In this document: positions 16,183-28,190 of the stretch, piece by piece | Layout of the letters: each line of letters starts with the position of its first letter | Position numbering within the stretch: the stretch's first letter is position 1 | NCBI GenBank assembly: GCA_035699745.1 | Contig: DASSPH010000083.1 | Span: forward strand, 1-64,000 | Origin: Vicinamibacterales bacterium | Lineage (GTDB): Bacteria; Acidobacteriota; Vicinamibacteria; Vicinamibacterales; 2-12-FULL-66-21 | Direction: 5' to 3' | DNA: 64,000 nt | Translations under genes and position numbers: made by a program | Notes under the pieces: generated by a model | Told to the model about the DNA's origin: nothing | What the model saw: only the letters and a program-made list of their open reading frames with translations | Database searches by the model: none

Positions 16183-18483
16183 ATGAGGTTCGCGTTGGCG
16201 GCTGGTATCGGCGCCGTCCTGGCCGCGCCGGCGGGCGTGCTCGCCGGCCAGCCCACCCCCGCGCACGATCGTTTCTCCGCGCAGCGCGACGCGGCGGCCG
16301 CCCGCAACCCCCTCAGCCCGCGGTTCACCGTTTCGGTCGACGGCAATCGCCGCACGTTCCGCGTCGGCGAGCCCATTTCTCTCGTGCTGATCTACGACGA
16401 CGTGCCCAATCGCCGCGATCCGAGTGGACAGTGCATCCACTCGGCCACTCCGGTTCTGGATCGCACCATCGGCACGCACGATCCGGAGCGCGACCTCCAT
16501 CGCGTGGGCATGGGTGTGCCTGGCGGCATCTGCGGCTGCGTCGAAGGCGGCGTGGTCGAGATGCCGCGGTTCGTCACCGCGGTCGAGTACGACGCGAACG
16601 GCGTGCCTGTGATTACGTCCAGACCGGCGCCGCCGCGGCCGGCCGCGCCGAAGCCGACGCTGCCTCCAGTCACGGTCGCGTACCGGCTCACCGATCATGT
16701 CCGGTTCGACGCGCCCGGGCGCTACCGCTTCTACATCGCCGATCGAGTCGGCGCGGGCGGCCCCGGGGACGGCGCGGCGCTCGTTTCCAACATCATCGAG
16801 ATCGACATTTCTCCGCGCGACATCGCGTGGGAGAACGAAACGCTTCGCCGGGCCATCGAGGTGCTCGACACCTCGGCGAATTCCGAGGAGCGGAGCACGG
16901 CCTTCCGGGCGCTCCAGTCGCTTCCGTCGCGCAAGGCCCTGGACGAGATGGCTCGGCGCGAACTCGCCGGCCTGTTCAGCGCTCGCGATCGCGCCGGAGC
17001 GATCGCCGCGTTGACGCGGCACGTCGACGATCCGGCGCGAGTCGTGTCGGATCAGGCGATCGTGATGCTCGCCGGGCTTCACGCGACTCAGGCGTCCACA
17101 GGCGTCATCTCCGCGGGCGTCAGATACCGGGCGTTGATGAACGCGCGGCAACGGCGGCTGCGCGCCCTGGCCAGCGCCGGCGTGCTGGTCGAGCGACTCA
17201 CGGAGGCGTTTCAGGCTGGCCTGTCGAAAGCGGCGGACCAGGCGGCCGGCAAGCGTGACCTCCTCCGCGTCACCCATGCGCTCGCCGCCTTCCCGGCGGA
17301 AGTCGAGGCGGCGCTGCACCGGCTTTCTCTGCCGGCACGGGAAGCCGTGCTGACGTCGCGCCGCGCCGTTCTTGCCGAGGACGCCCGTTTCGCGCCGATG
17401 CTGGAGCGTCTCGCGCGCAGCGGCAGCGACGCGGCGCTGATCGCCCTCGCTGACGTCGCCCCTTCGCGGGCGCGCCCGATCATTCTGCGCGACCTGCGGT
17501 CGTCCCGCCCGAGGCTGCCTCTCTCCATATCCGGACGTCTGACCGACGACACGCTGCCCGCATTCGACGCGGTCTTTCTCACGCAGCTCGAAACCGCAGA
17601 AGGACGCGACCAGGTCGCCGCAGCGATGGATCGCATCGAACGCTACGGCAGCGCGGCGATTGCCGGGCGGGTGCGGCGGGCGTACACCGCGAGCGTGGAC
17701 GCGCACGAGTGCTCCATCGCGATTCCCGCGCTCGCGTACTTCTTCCGGACCGATCCGGCGTTCGCCGCCGGTGAATTCGACGCCATCCGCCGCGGCACGG
17801 CACCGGCAAGCGAGGGCTGCCGCGCTGAATGGCGCGTGGACCTCGCGTCGCTGATCGCGAAGCGTCGCCCGTCGCCCGCTCTGGACGAAGTGGCCGGCCG
17901 GCTGCTGCTGAGTGACGATGCCGAGGCGGCCGTGAGTGCGGGGGAGATGCTGGCGGAATTCGGCTCCCCCGCGGCCAGGGCCTTGATCTGGCGCGGCCTC
18001 GAGTCGTGGCAGCGCCGCTGGTCCGCGGAGCAGCTGCGCGCGCTCGCGTCGGCCGATCCCTCCACGTGGGAGAGCGTTCTCGAGGAACGCCTCGTCCGCG
18101 CGCTCCACATCGGGAAAGAGTGGAGCCTTCAGGCAGCGGATTACGATCGGCTGGCCGCGGGTTGTCGCCGGTGGGCATGCCGGTACGCCGTCAAGGACCT
18201 TCGTGACGAGGCGGTCTCCTGGATCGACTACCCGCTCATCAGCCGCGCCGACGGCGACCGCCCGTCGAATGGCCGCGAGATCTACACGGTGCGCGGTGTC
18301 GAGGTGCCGCTGACTCACCTGGCCGCGCAGCTGCGATTCTTCCCCCGCGGCACCGCATTCAGCGCCTACCACCACGGCCGGCGGGCGGATGAGCTATGGG
18401 ACGTCGATCTGCTGGCCGGCCACCTGCGGCTCGAGAAGGCCGTCCGCCGCGCCGGAACGTCGCTCGAGGAGCGGCAGCCGTAG
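16183..18483 (+). CDS. Secreted protein of unknown function, HEAT-like helical body
   Basis: 766-aa exported protein with signal peptide (about 1-21). An N-terminal beta-rich region of about 200 residues ([26 protein letters not shown]) looks like an immunoglobulin-type fold with a Cys-rich loop (ICGCVEGG). The rest is a long helical array ([32 protein letters not shown]) suggestive of HEAT or ARM repeats. A strong AGGAGG precedes the ATG by five bases. A TAGAAT box lies at 16108-16113. No catalytic motif is recognised. Confidence 0.6.
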   Translation: MRFALAAGIGAVLAAPAGVLAGQPTPAHDRFSAQRDAAAARNPLSPRFTVSVDGNRRTFRVGEPISLVLIYDDVPNRRDPSGQCIHSATPVLDRTIGTHDPERDLHRVGMGVPGGICGCVEGGVVEMPRFVTAVEYDANGVPVITSRPAPPRPAAPKPTLPPVTVAYRLTDHVRFDAPGRYRFYIADRVGAGGPGDGAALVSNIIEIDISPRDIAWENETLRRAIEVLDTSANSEERSTAFRALQSLPSRKALDEMARRELAGLFSARDRAGAIAALTRHVDDPARVVSDQAIVMLAGLHATQASTGVISAGVRYRALMNARQRRLRALASAGVLVERLTEAFQAGLSKAADQAAGKRDLLRVTHALAAFPAEVEAALHRLSLPAREAVLTSRRAVLAEDARFAPMLERLARSGSDAALIALADVAPSRARPIILRDLRSSRPRLPLSISGRLTDDTLPAFDAVFLTQLETAEGRDQVAAAMDRIERYGSAAIAGRVRRAYTASVDAHECSIAIPALAYFFRTDPAFAAGEFDAIRRGTAPASEGCRAEWRVDLASLIAKRRPSPALDEVAGRLLLSDDAEAAVSAGEMLAEFGSPAARALIWRGLESWQRRWSAEQLRALASADPSTWESVLEERLVRALHIGKEWSLQAADYDRLAAGCRRWACRYAVKDLRDEAVSWIDYPLISRADGDRPSNGREIYTVRGVEVPLTHLAAQLRFFPRGTAFSAYHHGRRADELWDVDLLAGHLRLEKAVRRAGTSLEERQP

Positions 18484-18523
18484 TACAATGACTGTTTGGT
18501 TTTTCGCGAAAAAACTGAACAGT
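18484..18523 (+). promoter_or_regulatory. -10 box and palindromic operator candidate before uvrA
   Basis: TACAAT (18484-18489) is followed directly by an imperfect 33-bp palindrome (18491-18523): ACTGTT, 2 nt, GTTTTT, 5 nt, AAAAAC, 2 nt, AACAGT. The operator would cover the transcription start. uvrA is an SOS gene in many bacteria, so a LexA-type repressor is the obvious candidate, but the spacing is not that of the E. coli SOS box. The palindrome ends two bases before the ATG, and there is no Shine-Dalgarno sequence. Confidence 0.6.
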
Positions 18524-18525
18524 AA

Positions 18526-21348
<2,823 letters not shown>

Positions 21349-21351
21349 GGG

Positions 21352-21400
21352 AAAAAGGGGACAGTCCCCATTTCTGTCAAATGGGGACTGTCCCCTTTTT
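21352..21400. repeat. Palindromic GGGGACAGTCCCC element, copy 1, also a terminator candidate
   Basis: Two perfectly complementary 22-base arms (21352-21373 and 21379-21400) around a 5-nt loop. Each arm contains GGGGACAGTCCCC, itself a palindrome around one base, and the outer ends are A5 and T5. It starts three bases after the uvrA stop, so it may also terminate transcription. A second copy lies at 55598-55670. Confidence 0.85.
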
Positions 21401-21617
21401 CAGGGTGGGCTTTTTCAGTGTGGTAAATCAGCCACGGTCTTGAGGCTGGATTCTGTGGCTGGACGGCCACAACAGTGGTGTCGTTCCGGGATCTCCCACC
21501 CGGGCCTAACCTATAAGTATCCGAAAAATCAACAGTTTAGCTGCGGACAGCAGGTCGACCTTGGAGTGGCAGCCGGTTTGCTGAGCTGGGGATGGCGCCC
21601 CCAGCCGTAAAGAGGTC

Positions 21618-22532
21618 ATGATCGCGCAGCGCACCCTTCGTCGTCCTGTCTCCTGCTCCGGAATCGGTCTGCACTCCGGCAACAAGGTCACGCTGTCGCT
21701 GAAACCGGCGCCGGCGGACTTTGGCATCCGATTCCAGCGCGCGGATCTCGGCGGCCTCGAAGTTCCGGCCACCGTTACGCACCTGGGAGGCATTCAGCTC
21801 GCCACCGGCCTCACCCGCGAAGCGGTGTCGGTCGAGACGGTCGAGCACCTGCTCGCGGCGCTGACGGCGCTCGGCATCGACAACGTCATCGTCGAGCTGA
21901 ACAGCCCCGAAGTGCCGATCATGGACGGCAGTGCCGCGCCGTTCGTCTATCTGATCCTGAACGAGGCGGGCGTCAAGAAACTGACGGCGCCGAAGAAGTT
22001 CCTGAAGGTGCTGCGTCCGATCTCCCTGAGCCAGGGGGACAAGCGGATCGCGCTCTATCCCTCGGATCACTTCAAGGTCACCTACAGCATCAGCTTCGAT
22101 CATCCCCTGATCCGGCACCAGTCGCGGACGATGCGGATCACGGAGGAGACGTTCGTCGAGGAGATCGCTCCGGCGCGGACGTTCGGCTTCCTGAAGGAAG
22201 TCGAGATGCTGCGGCAGCGCGGACTGGCGCTCGGCGGCTCGCTCGAGAACGCGATCGTGCTGGGCGAGACCGGCGTGCTGAACAACGCCCTGCGCTTCGA
22301 GGACGAGTTCGTGCGCCACAAGATTCTCGACGCCATCGGCGATCTCTCGCTGGTCGGCTACCCGGTCATCGGCCACCTGGTTGCGCACCGCGCGGGTCAC
22401 GCGCTGCACACGGCGTTCGCCGCGCGGATCCTGGAAGAAATGGATGCGTGGAAGGTCGTCGAGGCGGACGGCGTGTCCGGGGCGGTCGTGCCGGTCCCGG
22501 CGGCCGCCAAGGCGCCACAGCCCGTGGCGTAG
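21618..22532 (+). CDS. lpxC: UDP-3-O-acyl-N-acetylglucosamine deacetylase LpxC
   Basis: 304-aa zinc enzyme for the committed step of lipid A synthesis. Family blocks: GIGLHSGNKVTLSLKPA, zinc His in VETVEHLLAAL, the PEVPIMDGSAAPFV block, ARTFGFLKEVEMLRQRGLALGG (split), KILDAIGDLSLVG with further zinc ligands, and GHLVAHRAGHALH with the catalytic His. It shows the cell makes an LPS-type outer membrane. The 217 bases between the upstream palindrome and ATG contain no recognised feature beyond short GC stems. No other lpx genes are nearby. Confidence 0.97.
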   Translation: MIAQRTLRRPVSCSGIGLHSGNKVTLSLKPAPADFGIRFQRADLGGLEVPATVTHLGGIQLATGLTREAVSVETVEHLLAALTALGIDNVIVELNSPEVPIMDGSAAPFVYLILNEAGVKKLTAPKKFLKVLRPISLSQGDKRIALYPSDHFKVTYSISFDHPLIRHQSRTMRITEETFVEEIAPARTFGFLKEVEMLRQRGLALGGSLENAIVLGETGVLNNALRFEDEFVRHKILDAIGDLSLVGYPVIGHLVAHRAGHALHTAFAARILEEMDAWKVVEADGVSGAVVPVPAAAKAPQPVA

Positions 22533-22534
22533 AC

Positions 22535-22593
22535 GGGTTCAACCGAGTTCTACGGGTTCTACGGGTTCTGCCGCTTCTACAGGTTCGCGGGCG
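22535..22593. repeat. 9-bp tandem repeat between lpxC and the radical SAM gene
   Basis: Imperfect tandem units near ACGGGTTCT fill the gap between the two convergent genes. It belongs to a set of 7-9 bp tandem repeats found at several gene borders here. Confidence 0.7.
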
Positions 22594-22594
22594 G

Positions 22595-23974
22595 CTAGTT
22601 GACCTCCAGGTCTCGAACCGTCGTCCGCGACCCCGACTGCTCGAACCAGTCGATTCCCTCGCTCACCAGATCGAACTTCAATCTGTAGCGGCCGGGTGTC
22701 TCCGGCGCCTTCACGGTGATCGGGATCTCGACGGTCGCGCCCGCCTGCAGGTGGGACGGGAGCCAGGCGCGCTCGTAGTCGCGGTTGAGCAGGGTTCCAT
22801 CCGCGGCGCAGAGCTGCGCGCCAAGGCGGACCAGGCGGCGTCCGTAGGTCGCGGTTGCGGGGAACGGACGGGTCGACAGATTGGTGACCCGGGTGGTGAT
22901 GGCCAGCGGCTCGCCCGCGCGCGCCTTCAGCGGGGCGCCGCCGACGCGATCGAGCCAGGATCCTCGGCCGACCTCGATCGCCGCGCGCGGCGTCGCGCCG
23001 GGGATGGCATTGCCGAGCCCGCTCCGATCCCAGATCTCGTTGGCGATGCGCTCGTACTCGGGCGTGCCGGGGACGAACCGCCGCGAGAACATGTCCTCCG
23101 GGTGATCGGTGATCTCCCAGCTCAAACGATCGACGCCAATCTCGGCCGCCATGGACCTCGCCCGCGTCATCTCGGCGTCGCTGTCGTTGTGCGTGAAGAG
23201 GATGTAGCGCCAGTTGACGAACGGCACGTCGAGGCCGCGCTTCCGTTTCTCGTCGACCAGCGCCGACAGGTTGCGGATCGCCTTGGCGAAGTCGCCGCGC
23301 TGGCGGTACTTCACGTAGCTCTCGGGCGTGGCGCCGTCGATCGAGAAGGTGACTTCGTCGATGCCGGATCGGGCCAGCCGCCGCGCGCCCTCCTCGGTGA
23401 GCGCCAGGCCGTTGGTGCTCGTGTAGAGATACACGTGAGGGAAGCGCGACTTGATGTACTCGACCATGTCGAGCGCGCGCTTGTGGAGGAACGCCTCGCC
23501 GTAGTTGAAGAAGTCGATGCGGCCGAGCGAGGGGCCGGCCTCGTCCACGACCCGGGTGAACAGGTCGTAGTCCAGCATCCCCGCCTGCCGCGTGCGGGTG
23601 ATCCCGGTTTCCGGGGCGCAGCACGATTGATTGCACGAGATGTTACAGGCGGCGGTGCATTCGATGTAGAGCCGGGACGGGAGCAGCCCGACGTCGAGTC
23701 CGCGCCGGGGCGGCGCCTCGTCCTTCTTGAGCGGAAGCTTGAGCGGGCAGTCGCCGCAGAATTTCGATCCGCCGTTGACGAGGTCCCGCCGCAGGCTGGA
23801 GGCACGCTCGCCGGTCCACACCGCGGACACCGACGCCTCCGTCTTCAGATCGCCCAGAACCCGCTTGCCGTAGGGGTCGGCGCAGCCGCAGACCAGCCGG
23901 CCGTCGCACAGGAGCACCATCGTGCTCCACGGCCAGCTGCACGTAAACCGGGTCGCCAGGTAGTTGAGGGACAC
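22595..23974 (-). CDS. Radical SAM protein with N-terminal SPASM-like region and C-terminal beta domain
   Basis: 459 aa. Residues about 10-80 look like a SPASM auxiliary-cluster region (CSWPWSTMVLLCDG, VCGC, later FCGDC). The radical SAM core starts near 100 with ECTAACNISCNQSCC, where the cluster cysteines are spaced CX3CX3CC instead of plain CX3CX2C. FNYGEAFLH and STNGLALT belong to the barrel. The last 120 residues (TRVTNLSTRPFP to LVSEGIDWFEQ) form a beta-sandwich like those ending some polysaccharide-modifying proteins. SPASM usually follows the core, so this order is permuted. The start is GTG directly after the stop of the small gene, so it is coupled to it. Substrate unknown. Confidence 0.8.
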   Translation of the reverse strand: MSLNYLATRFTCSWPWSTMVLLCDGRLVCGCADPYGKRVLGDLKTEASVSAVWTGERASSLRRDLVNGGSKFCGDCPLKLPLKKDEAPPRRGLDVGLLPSRLYIECTAACNISCNQSCCAPETGITRTRQAGMLDYDLFTRVVDEAGPSLGRIDFFNYGEAFLHKRALDMVEYIKSRFPHVYLYTSTNGLALTEEGARRLARSGIDEVTFSIDGATPESYVKYRQRGDFAKAIRNLSALVDEKRKRGLDVPFVNWRYILFTHNDSDAEMTRARSMAAEIGVDRLSWEITDHPEDMFSRRFVPGTPEYERIANEIWDRSGLGNAIPGATPRAAIEVGRGSWLDRVGGAPLKARAGEPLAITTRVTNLSTRPFPATATYGRRLVRLGAQLCAADGTLLNRDYERAWLPSHLQAGATVEIPITVKAPETPGRYRLKFDLVSEGIDWFEQSGSRTTVRDLEVN

Positions 23975-24241
23975 CTACTTCTTGGTGAGCCGCTTGACGT
24001 ACGCCCCGAGCCGCTCGTTCTCGTACGAGACGATGTTCAGGAACAGGCTCTCGGACAGATACTGCCGGCGCTCGTCGTCCGACATCTGCTCGATGATGTG
24101 CTGGATCTCGCGCGCCATGTCCTCGAACGTGGACTGCAGCTGCTGGTTGGCGGAGATCTCCTTGTACAGCGACTCGAGCACCGTCAGCAGATCGCCGTCC
24201 AGCGTCAGCGCCGCGCCGGTGGTCATCTTGATGGTGCGCAT
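23975..24241 (-). CDS. Small helical protein between STAS and radical SAM genes
   Basis: 88-aa acidic protein with no cysteine, no signal peptide and almost entirely helical sequence (LLTVLESLYKEISANQQLQS, MAREIQHIIEQMSDDERRQY). It ends in a basic KRLTKK tail. The ATG follows the STAS stop by one base, and its own stop abuts the radical SAM start, so dosage is tied to both. It may be an adaptor, a regulator or a substrate of the radical SAM enzyme. No family is recognised. Confidence 0.7.
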   Translation of the reverse strand: MRTIKMTTGAALTLDGDLLTVLESLYKEISANQQLQSTFEDMAREIQHIIEQMSDDERRQYLSESLFLNIVSYENERLGAYVKRLTKK

Positions 24242-24242
24242 C

Positions 24243-24584
24243 TCAGGCTCCGAAGCTTTTGACGGCGCTGGGTTCGTCCGGGTGCACCTCGATGAAGTTC
24301 TGGGCCCCGGTCATCGTCAGCATGGTCTCGACGCGCTTCTGCACGCCGGCGAGCTTGAGCGCGCCGCCGGCGGCGCTGGCCTGCCGGTAGAGATCCATCA
24401 GGCAGCCGATGGTCGCGCTGTCGACGTACCCGACCGACGAGAGGTCGACGACCACGCGGCGCTCGCCCGAGGCGATCAGCTTCTGCACCGCCGCGGAGAA
24501 CTCCGACAGCAGCGGATACATGAGGCGTGATTCGCCCACGCGGACGACGGCGATGCCGTTGGCGTGTTCGGTCGTGATGTTCAT
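24243..24584 (-). CDS. STAS-domain protein (anti-sigma factor antagonist-like)
   Basis: 113-aa single STAS domain: the N-terminal strand NITTEHANGIAVVRVGES, then the SpoIIAA-type phosphorylation region VVVDLSSVGYVDSATIGCLMDL with a serine at the usual site. In SpoIIAA/RsbV-type switches such proteins bind an anti-sigma kinase when unphosphorylated. No kinase or phosphatase gene is adjacent. The start overlaps the sigma-factor stop by four bases. Confidence 0.88.
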   Translation of the reverse strand: MNITTEHANGIAVVRVGESRLMYPLLSEFSAAVQKLIASGERRVVVDLSSVGYVDSATIGCLMDLYRQASAAGGALKLAGVQKRVETMLTMTGAQNFIEVHPDEPSAVKSFGA

Positions 24585-25207
24585 CCCACACTCCTCGCGC
24601 CGCGCTTCCGCGGGCGAACCGGCTGCTTGTCCTGCAGCCGCTTCAATTGGTGCGCCAGCTCGATGCGCCCCCGGTTGATACGCGACTTCACGGTCCCCTC
24701 GGGCAGGCCGAGGCGATCCGCGATCTCCTGATACGACAGCTCCTGCAGATCGCGCAGCACCACGGCGGTGCGCAGCGTCACCGGCAGCGTCTCCAGCGCC
24801 TGCCGCAGCTGCGCGCGGAGATCCTGATGCTCGGCCTGCGCGTACGGCCCGCGCTCGCTGGTGGCCGGCTGCAGGTCGGTCGAGTCCACGTCCCGCGCGA
24901 TCGTCTGCCGCTCCTTGCGCACGCTGCGATAATGATCGATGCACAGGTTGCGGCTGATGCTGATGATCCAGGTCTGGAAGTTGGCGCGGCGATCGAACGT
25001 GTTCAGCGCCTTGAAGATCTTCAGGAAGATGTCCTGCGTCAGATCTTCCGCCTCGTCATGCTTGCCGACGAATTTGTAGGCGACGTTGAAGACCTTGCGC
25101 CAGTTCTGCCGCACCACCTGTTCCCAGGCCAGCTGATCGCCGGCCAGGCACTGCTCGATGAGACTGTCGGGCGTGGCGGGCTGCGCAGCCGCGGAATCAG
25201 CAGACAT
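24581..25207 (-). CDS. RNA polymerase sigma factor, ECF/sigma70 family
   Basis: 208-aa sigma factor. Region 2 contains DEAEDLTQDIFLKIFKALNTFD and the -10 recognition FQTWIISISRNLCIDHYR. Region 4 contains LRTAVVLRDLQELSYQEIADRLGLPEGTVKSRINRGR, a helix-turn-helix (motifs abbreviated from longer runs). It is first in a four-gene operon with STAS, the small helical protein and radical SAM genes. It diverges from lysA across only 33 bp. No anti-sigma factor is evident in the operon. Confidence 0.93.
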   Translation of the reverse strand: MSADSAAAQPATPDSLIEQCLAGDQLAWEQVVRQNWRKVFNVAYKFVGKHDEAEDLTQDIFLKIFKALNTFDRRANFQTWIISISRNLCIDHYRSVRKERQTIARDVDSTDLQPATSERGPYAQAEHQDLRAQLRQALETLPVTLRTAVVLRDLQELSYQEIADRLGLPEGTVKSRINRGRIELAHQLKRLQDKQPVRPRKRGARSVG

Positions 25208-25240
25208 GCGTCGTAATCTGGTATCTTACACTCTTTTCCC

Positions 25241-26488
25241 GTGACCGGATTTTACCGTCAGGGCGCCGCGCTGGTGTGCGACGGCGTGCCGCTCGACTCG
25301 ATCGCCGCCACGCACGGGACGCCGCTCTACGTCTACAGCGCCGCGACCATCGCGGAGCGCTATCGCGCCATCGACGAGGCGTTCGCCGGCTATCCGCACA
25401 CCATCCATTACGCCCTCAAGGCGAACTCGACGCTCGCCATCGCCCGACTGCTGCGCGCCCTGGGCAGCCACGCCGACGCGAACTCGGGCGGCGAGATCGA
25501 CGTCGCGCTCCGCGCCGGCTTCCTGCCGCCGCAGATCGTGTTCACCGGCGTCGGCAAGACCGCGGCGGAGCTCGGCCACGCGATCGATCTCGGCGTCCGC
25601 AGCATCAACGTCGAATCGGAAGGAGAGATCGAGCGCATCGAGGCGCTGTCGCGCGCGCGCAAGACGCGCACGCGGATCGCCATCCGGGTGAATCCGGACG
25701 TCGACGCCAGCACCCACCCGCACATCTCGACCGGGTTGAAGACCAACAAGTTCGGCATACCGCTCGATCAGGTGCGCGCGCTCTGCGCCCGCCATCGCGG
25801 CCGGCCGAACATCCAGATCGTCGGTCTCCACGCCCACGTCGGGTCGCAGATCACCAGCGTGGATCCGCTGGCGCGCGCCGCGGCGGCGCTGGTGACGCTC
25901 GCCGGCGAGGTCGCGATCGACGGGACGACGATCGAGCATCTCGACATCGGCGGCGGCCTCGGCGTCTCCTACGACGGCTCTCCGGTGCCCGGCGCGGCCG
26001 ACTACGCGCGCGCGGTGCTGCCCATCGTCCGCGCGTCGGGCCTCGCCATCGTGCTCGAGCCGGGACGCCATATCGTCGCGCCCGCCGGTGCGCTGGTGAC
26101 CCGCGTGGTCGACGTCAAGGAGCGCGGGTCGGCGTCAGACAGCCTGTTCGTCGTCATGGACGCCGGCATGACGGAGCTGATCCGGCCGATGATGTACAAC
26201 GCCTTCCATCGCATCGAGCCGGTCGTCGAGAACGGCGCCCGGCCGGTGACCGCGGACATCGTCGGGCCGCTCTGCGAGAGCAGCGACACGCTCGGCAAGA
26301 ACCGCACGATTCCGCGGCCGGCGGTCGGCGATTTCTACGCGGTCCTCGACACCGGAGCCTATGGCTCGGTGATGGCGTCGAACTACAACCGCCGGCTGCT
26401 GCCCGCGGAAGTCATGGTCGAGAACGGCGAAGTCCGCCTGATCCGCCGCCGCCAGACGCTCGAGGACGTGCTCGCCCTGGAGCTCTGA
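25241..26488 (+). CDS. lysA: Diaminopimelate decarboxylase
   Basis: 415-aa fold-III PLP enzyme converting meso-diaminopimelate to lysine. PLP lysine is in IHYALKANS (about 61). DIGGGLGVSY, EPGRHIVAPAG and GPLCESSD (the catalytic Cys from the neighbouring subunit) are all present. HAHVGSQI is the usual active-site block. The GTG start lies 13 nt after a TATCTT box (25222-25227). tmk follows 18 nt later. Confidence 0.96.
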   Translation: MTGFYRQGAALVCDGVPLDSIAATHGTPLYVYSAATIAERYRAIDEAFAGYPHTIHYALKANSTLAIARLLRALGSHADANSGGEIDVALRAGFLPPQIVFTGVGKTAAELGHAIDLGVRSINVESEGEIERIEALSRARKTRTRIAIRVNPDVDASTHPHISTGLKTNKFGIPLDQVRALCARHRGRPNIQIVGLHAHVGSQITSVDPLARAAAALVTLAGEVAIDGTTIEHLDIGGGLGVSYDGSPVPGAADYARAVLPIVRASGLAIVLEPGRHIVAPAGALVTRVVDVKERGSASDSLFVVMDAGMTELIRPMMYNAFHRIEPVVENGARPVTADIVGPLCESSDTLGKNRTIPRPAVGDFYAVLDTGAYGSVMASNYNRRLLPAEVMVENGEVRLIRRRQTLEDVLALEL

Positions 26489-26506
26489 GGCCCGCAGTCG
26501 ATTCCC

Positions 26507-27118
26507 ATGTCCCAACCCCCGACTCCAGCGGCACCCAAGGGTTTGTTGATCGCGTTCGAAGGACTCGATCAAAGCGGCAAGCAGACGCAGGCCGAAGCGC
26601 TGCAGCAGGCGCTCGAGCACCGCGGACGCACGTGCCTGCTGCTCGATTTCCCTTCGTACGAGACCCGGATCGGGAACGAGATCGAGGCCGGTCTGCACGG
26701 CGGCCGCGATTACGGGCCTGACGTCATGCAGCTGCTCTACGTGGCGAATCGCTACGAGAAGAAACCGCGCATCCAGGCCTCCCTCGCCGAGGGAACCATC
26801 GTGATCTGCGATCGCTACCTGGCCTCGAGCATCGCGTACGGCGAGGCCTTCGGGCTCGACGGCGCGTGGCTGTCCGAGATGCAGAAGTACCTGCCGCCGC
26901 CGGACCTCACGATTCTGCTCGACATCGCGCCGGACACCGCCGCCGGACGGAAGACCAGCAACCGCGACAAGTACGAGCGCGATCTCGCGCTGTTGTCGCG
27001 CGTGCGCGAGAGCTATCGGCGCCAGGCGGCGTCGCCGCGCTGGCTTCGCCTCGACGGCGAGCGTCCGAAGGACGCCGTCGCGGCCGAGGTGTTCGCCGCG
27101 GTCAGCCGCCTGATCTGA
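26507..27118 (+). CDS. tmk: Thymidylate kinase
   Basis: 203-aa P-loop kinase phosphorylating dTMP to dTDP. Walker A FEGLDQSGKQTQ (Q where many have D or G), the dTMP-binding VICDRYLASSIAYGEA with the DRY/F motif, and LLDIAPDTAAGRK before the lid are visible. The lid region is variant, so a related nucleotide kinase cannot be fully excluded. The 3' end overlaps the convergent ComF-type gene by 17 bp. Confidence 0.9.
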   Translation: MSQPPTPAAPKGLLIAFEGLDQSGKQTQAEALQQALEHRGRTCLLLDFPSYETRIGNEIEAGLHGGRDYGPDVMQLLYVANRYEKKPRIQASLAEGTIVICDRYLASSIAYGEAFGLDGAWLSEMQKYLPPPDLTILLDIAPDTAAGRKTSNRDKYERDLALLSRVRESYRRQAASPRWLRLDGERPKDAVAAEVFAAVSRLI

Positions 27119-27809
27119 GCCGCGCCTGCGCCGCCGTCAGCGCGCGCACCTGCCTGGCGCCGGCCGCCAGCAGCGGCGCCGCACACGCGTTGAGCGTCGC
27201 CCCCGTCGTGCACACGTCGTCCACCAGTACGATCACGCGCCCGGCGATCTCGCTGGCCGCGACCGCGAGCGCGAACGCACCGTCCACGTTCGCATGACGT
27301 CGGGCCGCCGGCAGGTCCGCCTGCGCCGTGGTTCGTCGCACGCGGACCAGTCCGTCGATCAGCGGCAGGCCGACGCGCTCTGCCAGCGCGCGCGCCTGGT
27401 TGAATCCGCGCGTCCGCTGCCGTGAGCTGTGGAGAGGAACGGGCACGACGGCATCCGCGCCGTCGAGCACGAGCGAACCGGCGTCGCGCATCCGCGCCGC
27501 CAGCCGGCGCGCGATGGTCGGCCGCGGATCGTACTTGAGCGCGTGGACGACGTCTTTCAGCGTGTCCTGGTAAGGGCCGATCGCCGCGGCGAGGGAAATG
27601 CCCGGAGGGTAGGAGGAACAGCCCAGCGGCGTGACCGGGACGATTGCCGACCAGCATGGATCGCAGACCGGGCCGCGCGTCGGCTCGTCCAGCGGGCGGC
27701 GACAGGCGGCACAGAGCGGCGCCAGTACGATCGCGACCAGGCCGTCGACGGCCCGGCGGCCGATGTCAGCGAGCCGGCTCGTCCGCGATGTCGATGCGCT
27801 CGGCGTCAC
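27102..27809 (-). CDS. ComF-family phosphoribosyltransferase-like protein
   Basis: 235-aa ComF/GntX-type protein. It has an N-terminal zinc finger (CAAC and CDPC, about 34-55) and a type I PRTase domain with the PRPP loop VLVDDVCTTGAT near residue 190. VPVPLHSSRQRTRGFNQA is the family signature. In competent bacteria ComF works in the cytoplasmic DNA-uptake apparatus; elsewhere its role is unclear. dprA is also in this window. The first 44 bp overlap rsfS, so a later start is possible. Confidence 0.88.
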   Translation of the reverse strand: MTPSASTSRTSRLADIGRRAVDGLVAIVLAPLCAACRRPLDEPTRGPVCDPCWSAIVPVTPLGCSSYPPGISLAAAIGPYQDTLKDVVHALKYDPRPTIARRLAARMRDAGSLVLDGADAVVPVPLHSSRQRTRGFNQARALAERVGLPLIDGLVRVRRTTAQADLPAARRHANVDGAFALAVAASEIAGRVIVLVDDVCTTGATLNACAAPLLAAGARQVRALTAAQARLRSGG

Positions 27810-28185
27810 CCCACAGCCGCTCCAGTGAATAGAACTCGCGCGTCTGCGGCGTGAACACGTGCACGATGAAGGTGAAGAAGTCCATCAGCACCCACTCGCC
27901 GCGGTCGTAGCCTTCCACGTGGTTCGGCCGCACCTTCGCGGCACGGAGCGCTTCGTCGATCGCGTCGGCGATCGCGTGCACCTGCCGCGTGTTCTGGCCC
28001 GAGCAGAGCAGGAAGAAATCGGTGAAGGCCGGCGTGTGCCGGAGATCCAGCACGACGACGTCCATCGCCTTCTTGTCGAGGGCGGCCTTCACCGCCTTCG
28101 CAATCTCGCCGGTCAGTTTCCGGCTCCGCGCCGCGCCTGGGGATTTCGCCGTGGTCGTGGAACGCTTTCGTTCAGTCTTGGCCAT
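27766..28185 (-). CDS. rsfS: Ribosomal silencing factor RsfS
   Basis: 139-aa protein that binds ribosomal protein L14 and blocks subunit joining under starvation. The DUF143 core is clear: AMDVVVLDLRHTPAFTDFFL, SGQNTRQVHAIADAI, EGYDRGEWVLMDF and IVHVFTPQTREFYSLERLWGDA (shortened). About 25 basic residues precede the core. It lies directly after nadD in the conserved obg-nadD-rsfS order. Confidence 0.95.
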   Translation of the reverse strand: MAKTERKRSTTTAKSPGAARSRKLTGEIAKAVKAALDKKAMDVVVLDLRHTPAFTDFFLLCSGQNTRQVHAIADAIDEALRAAKVRPNHVEGYDRGEWVLMDFFTFIVHVFTPQTREFYSLERLWGDAERIDIADEPAR

Positions 28186-28190
28186 GCAAT

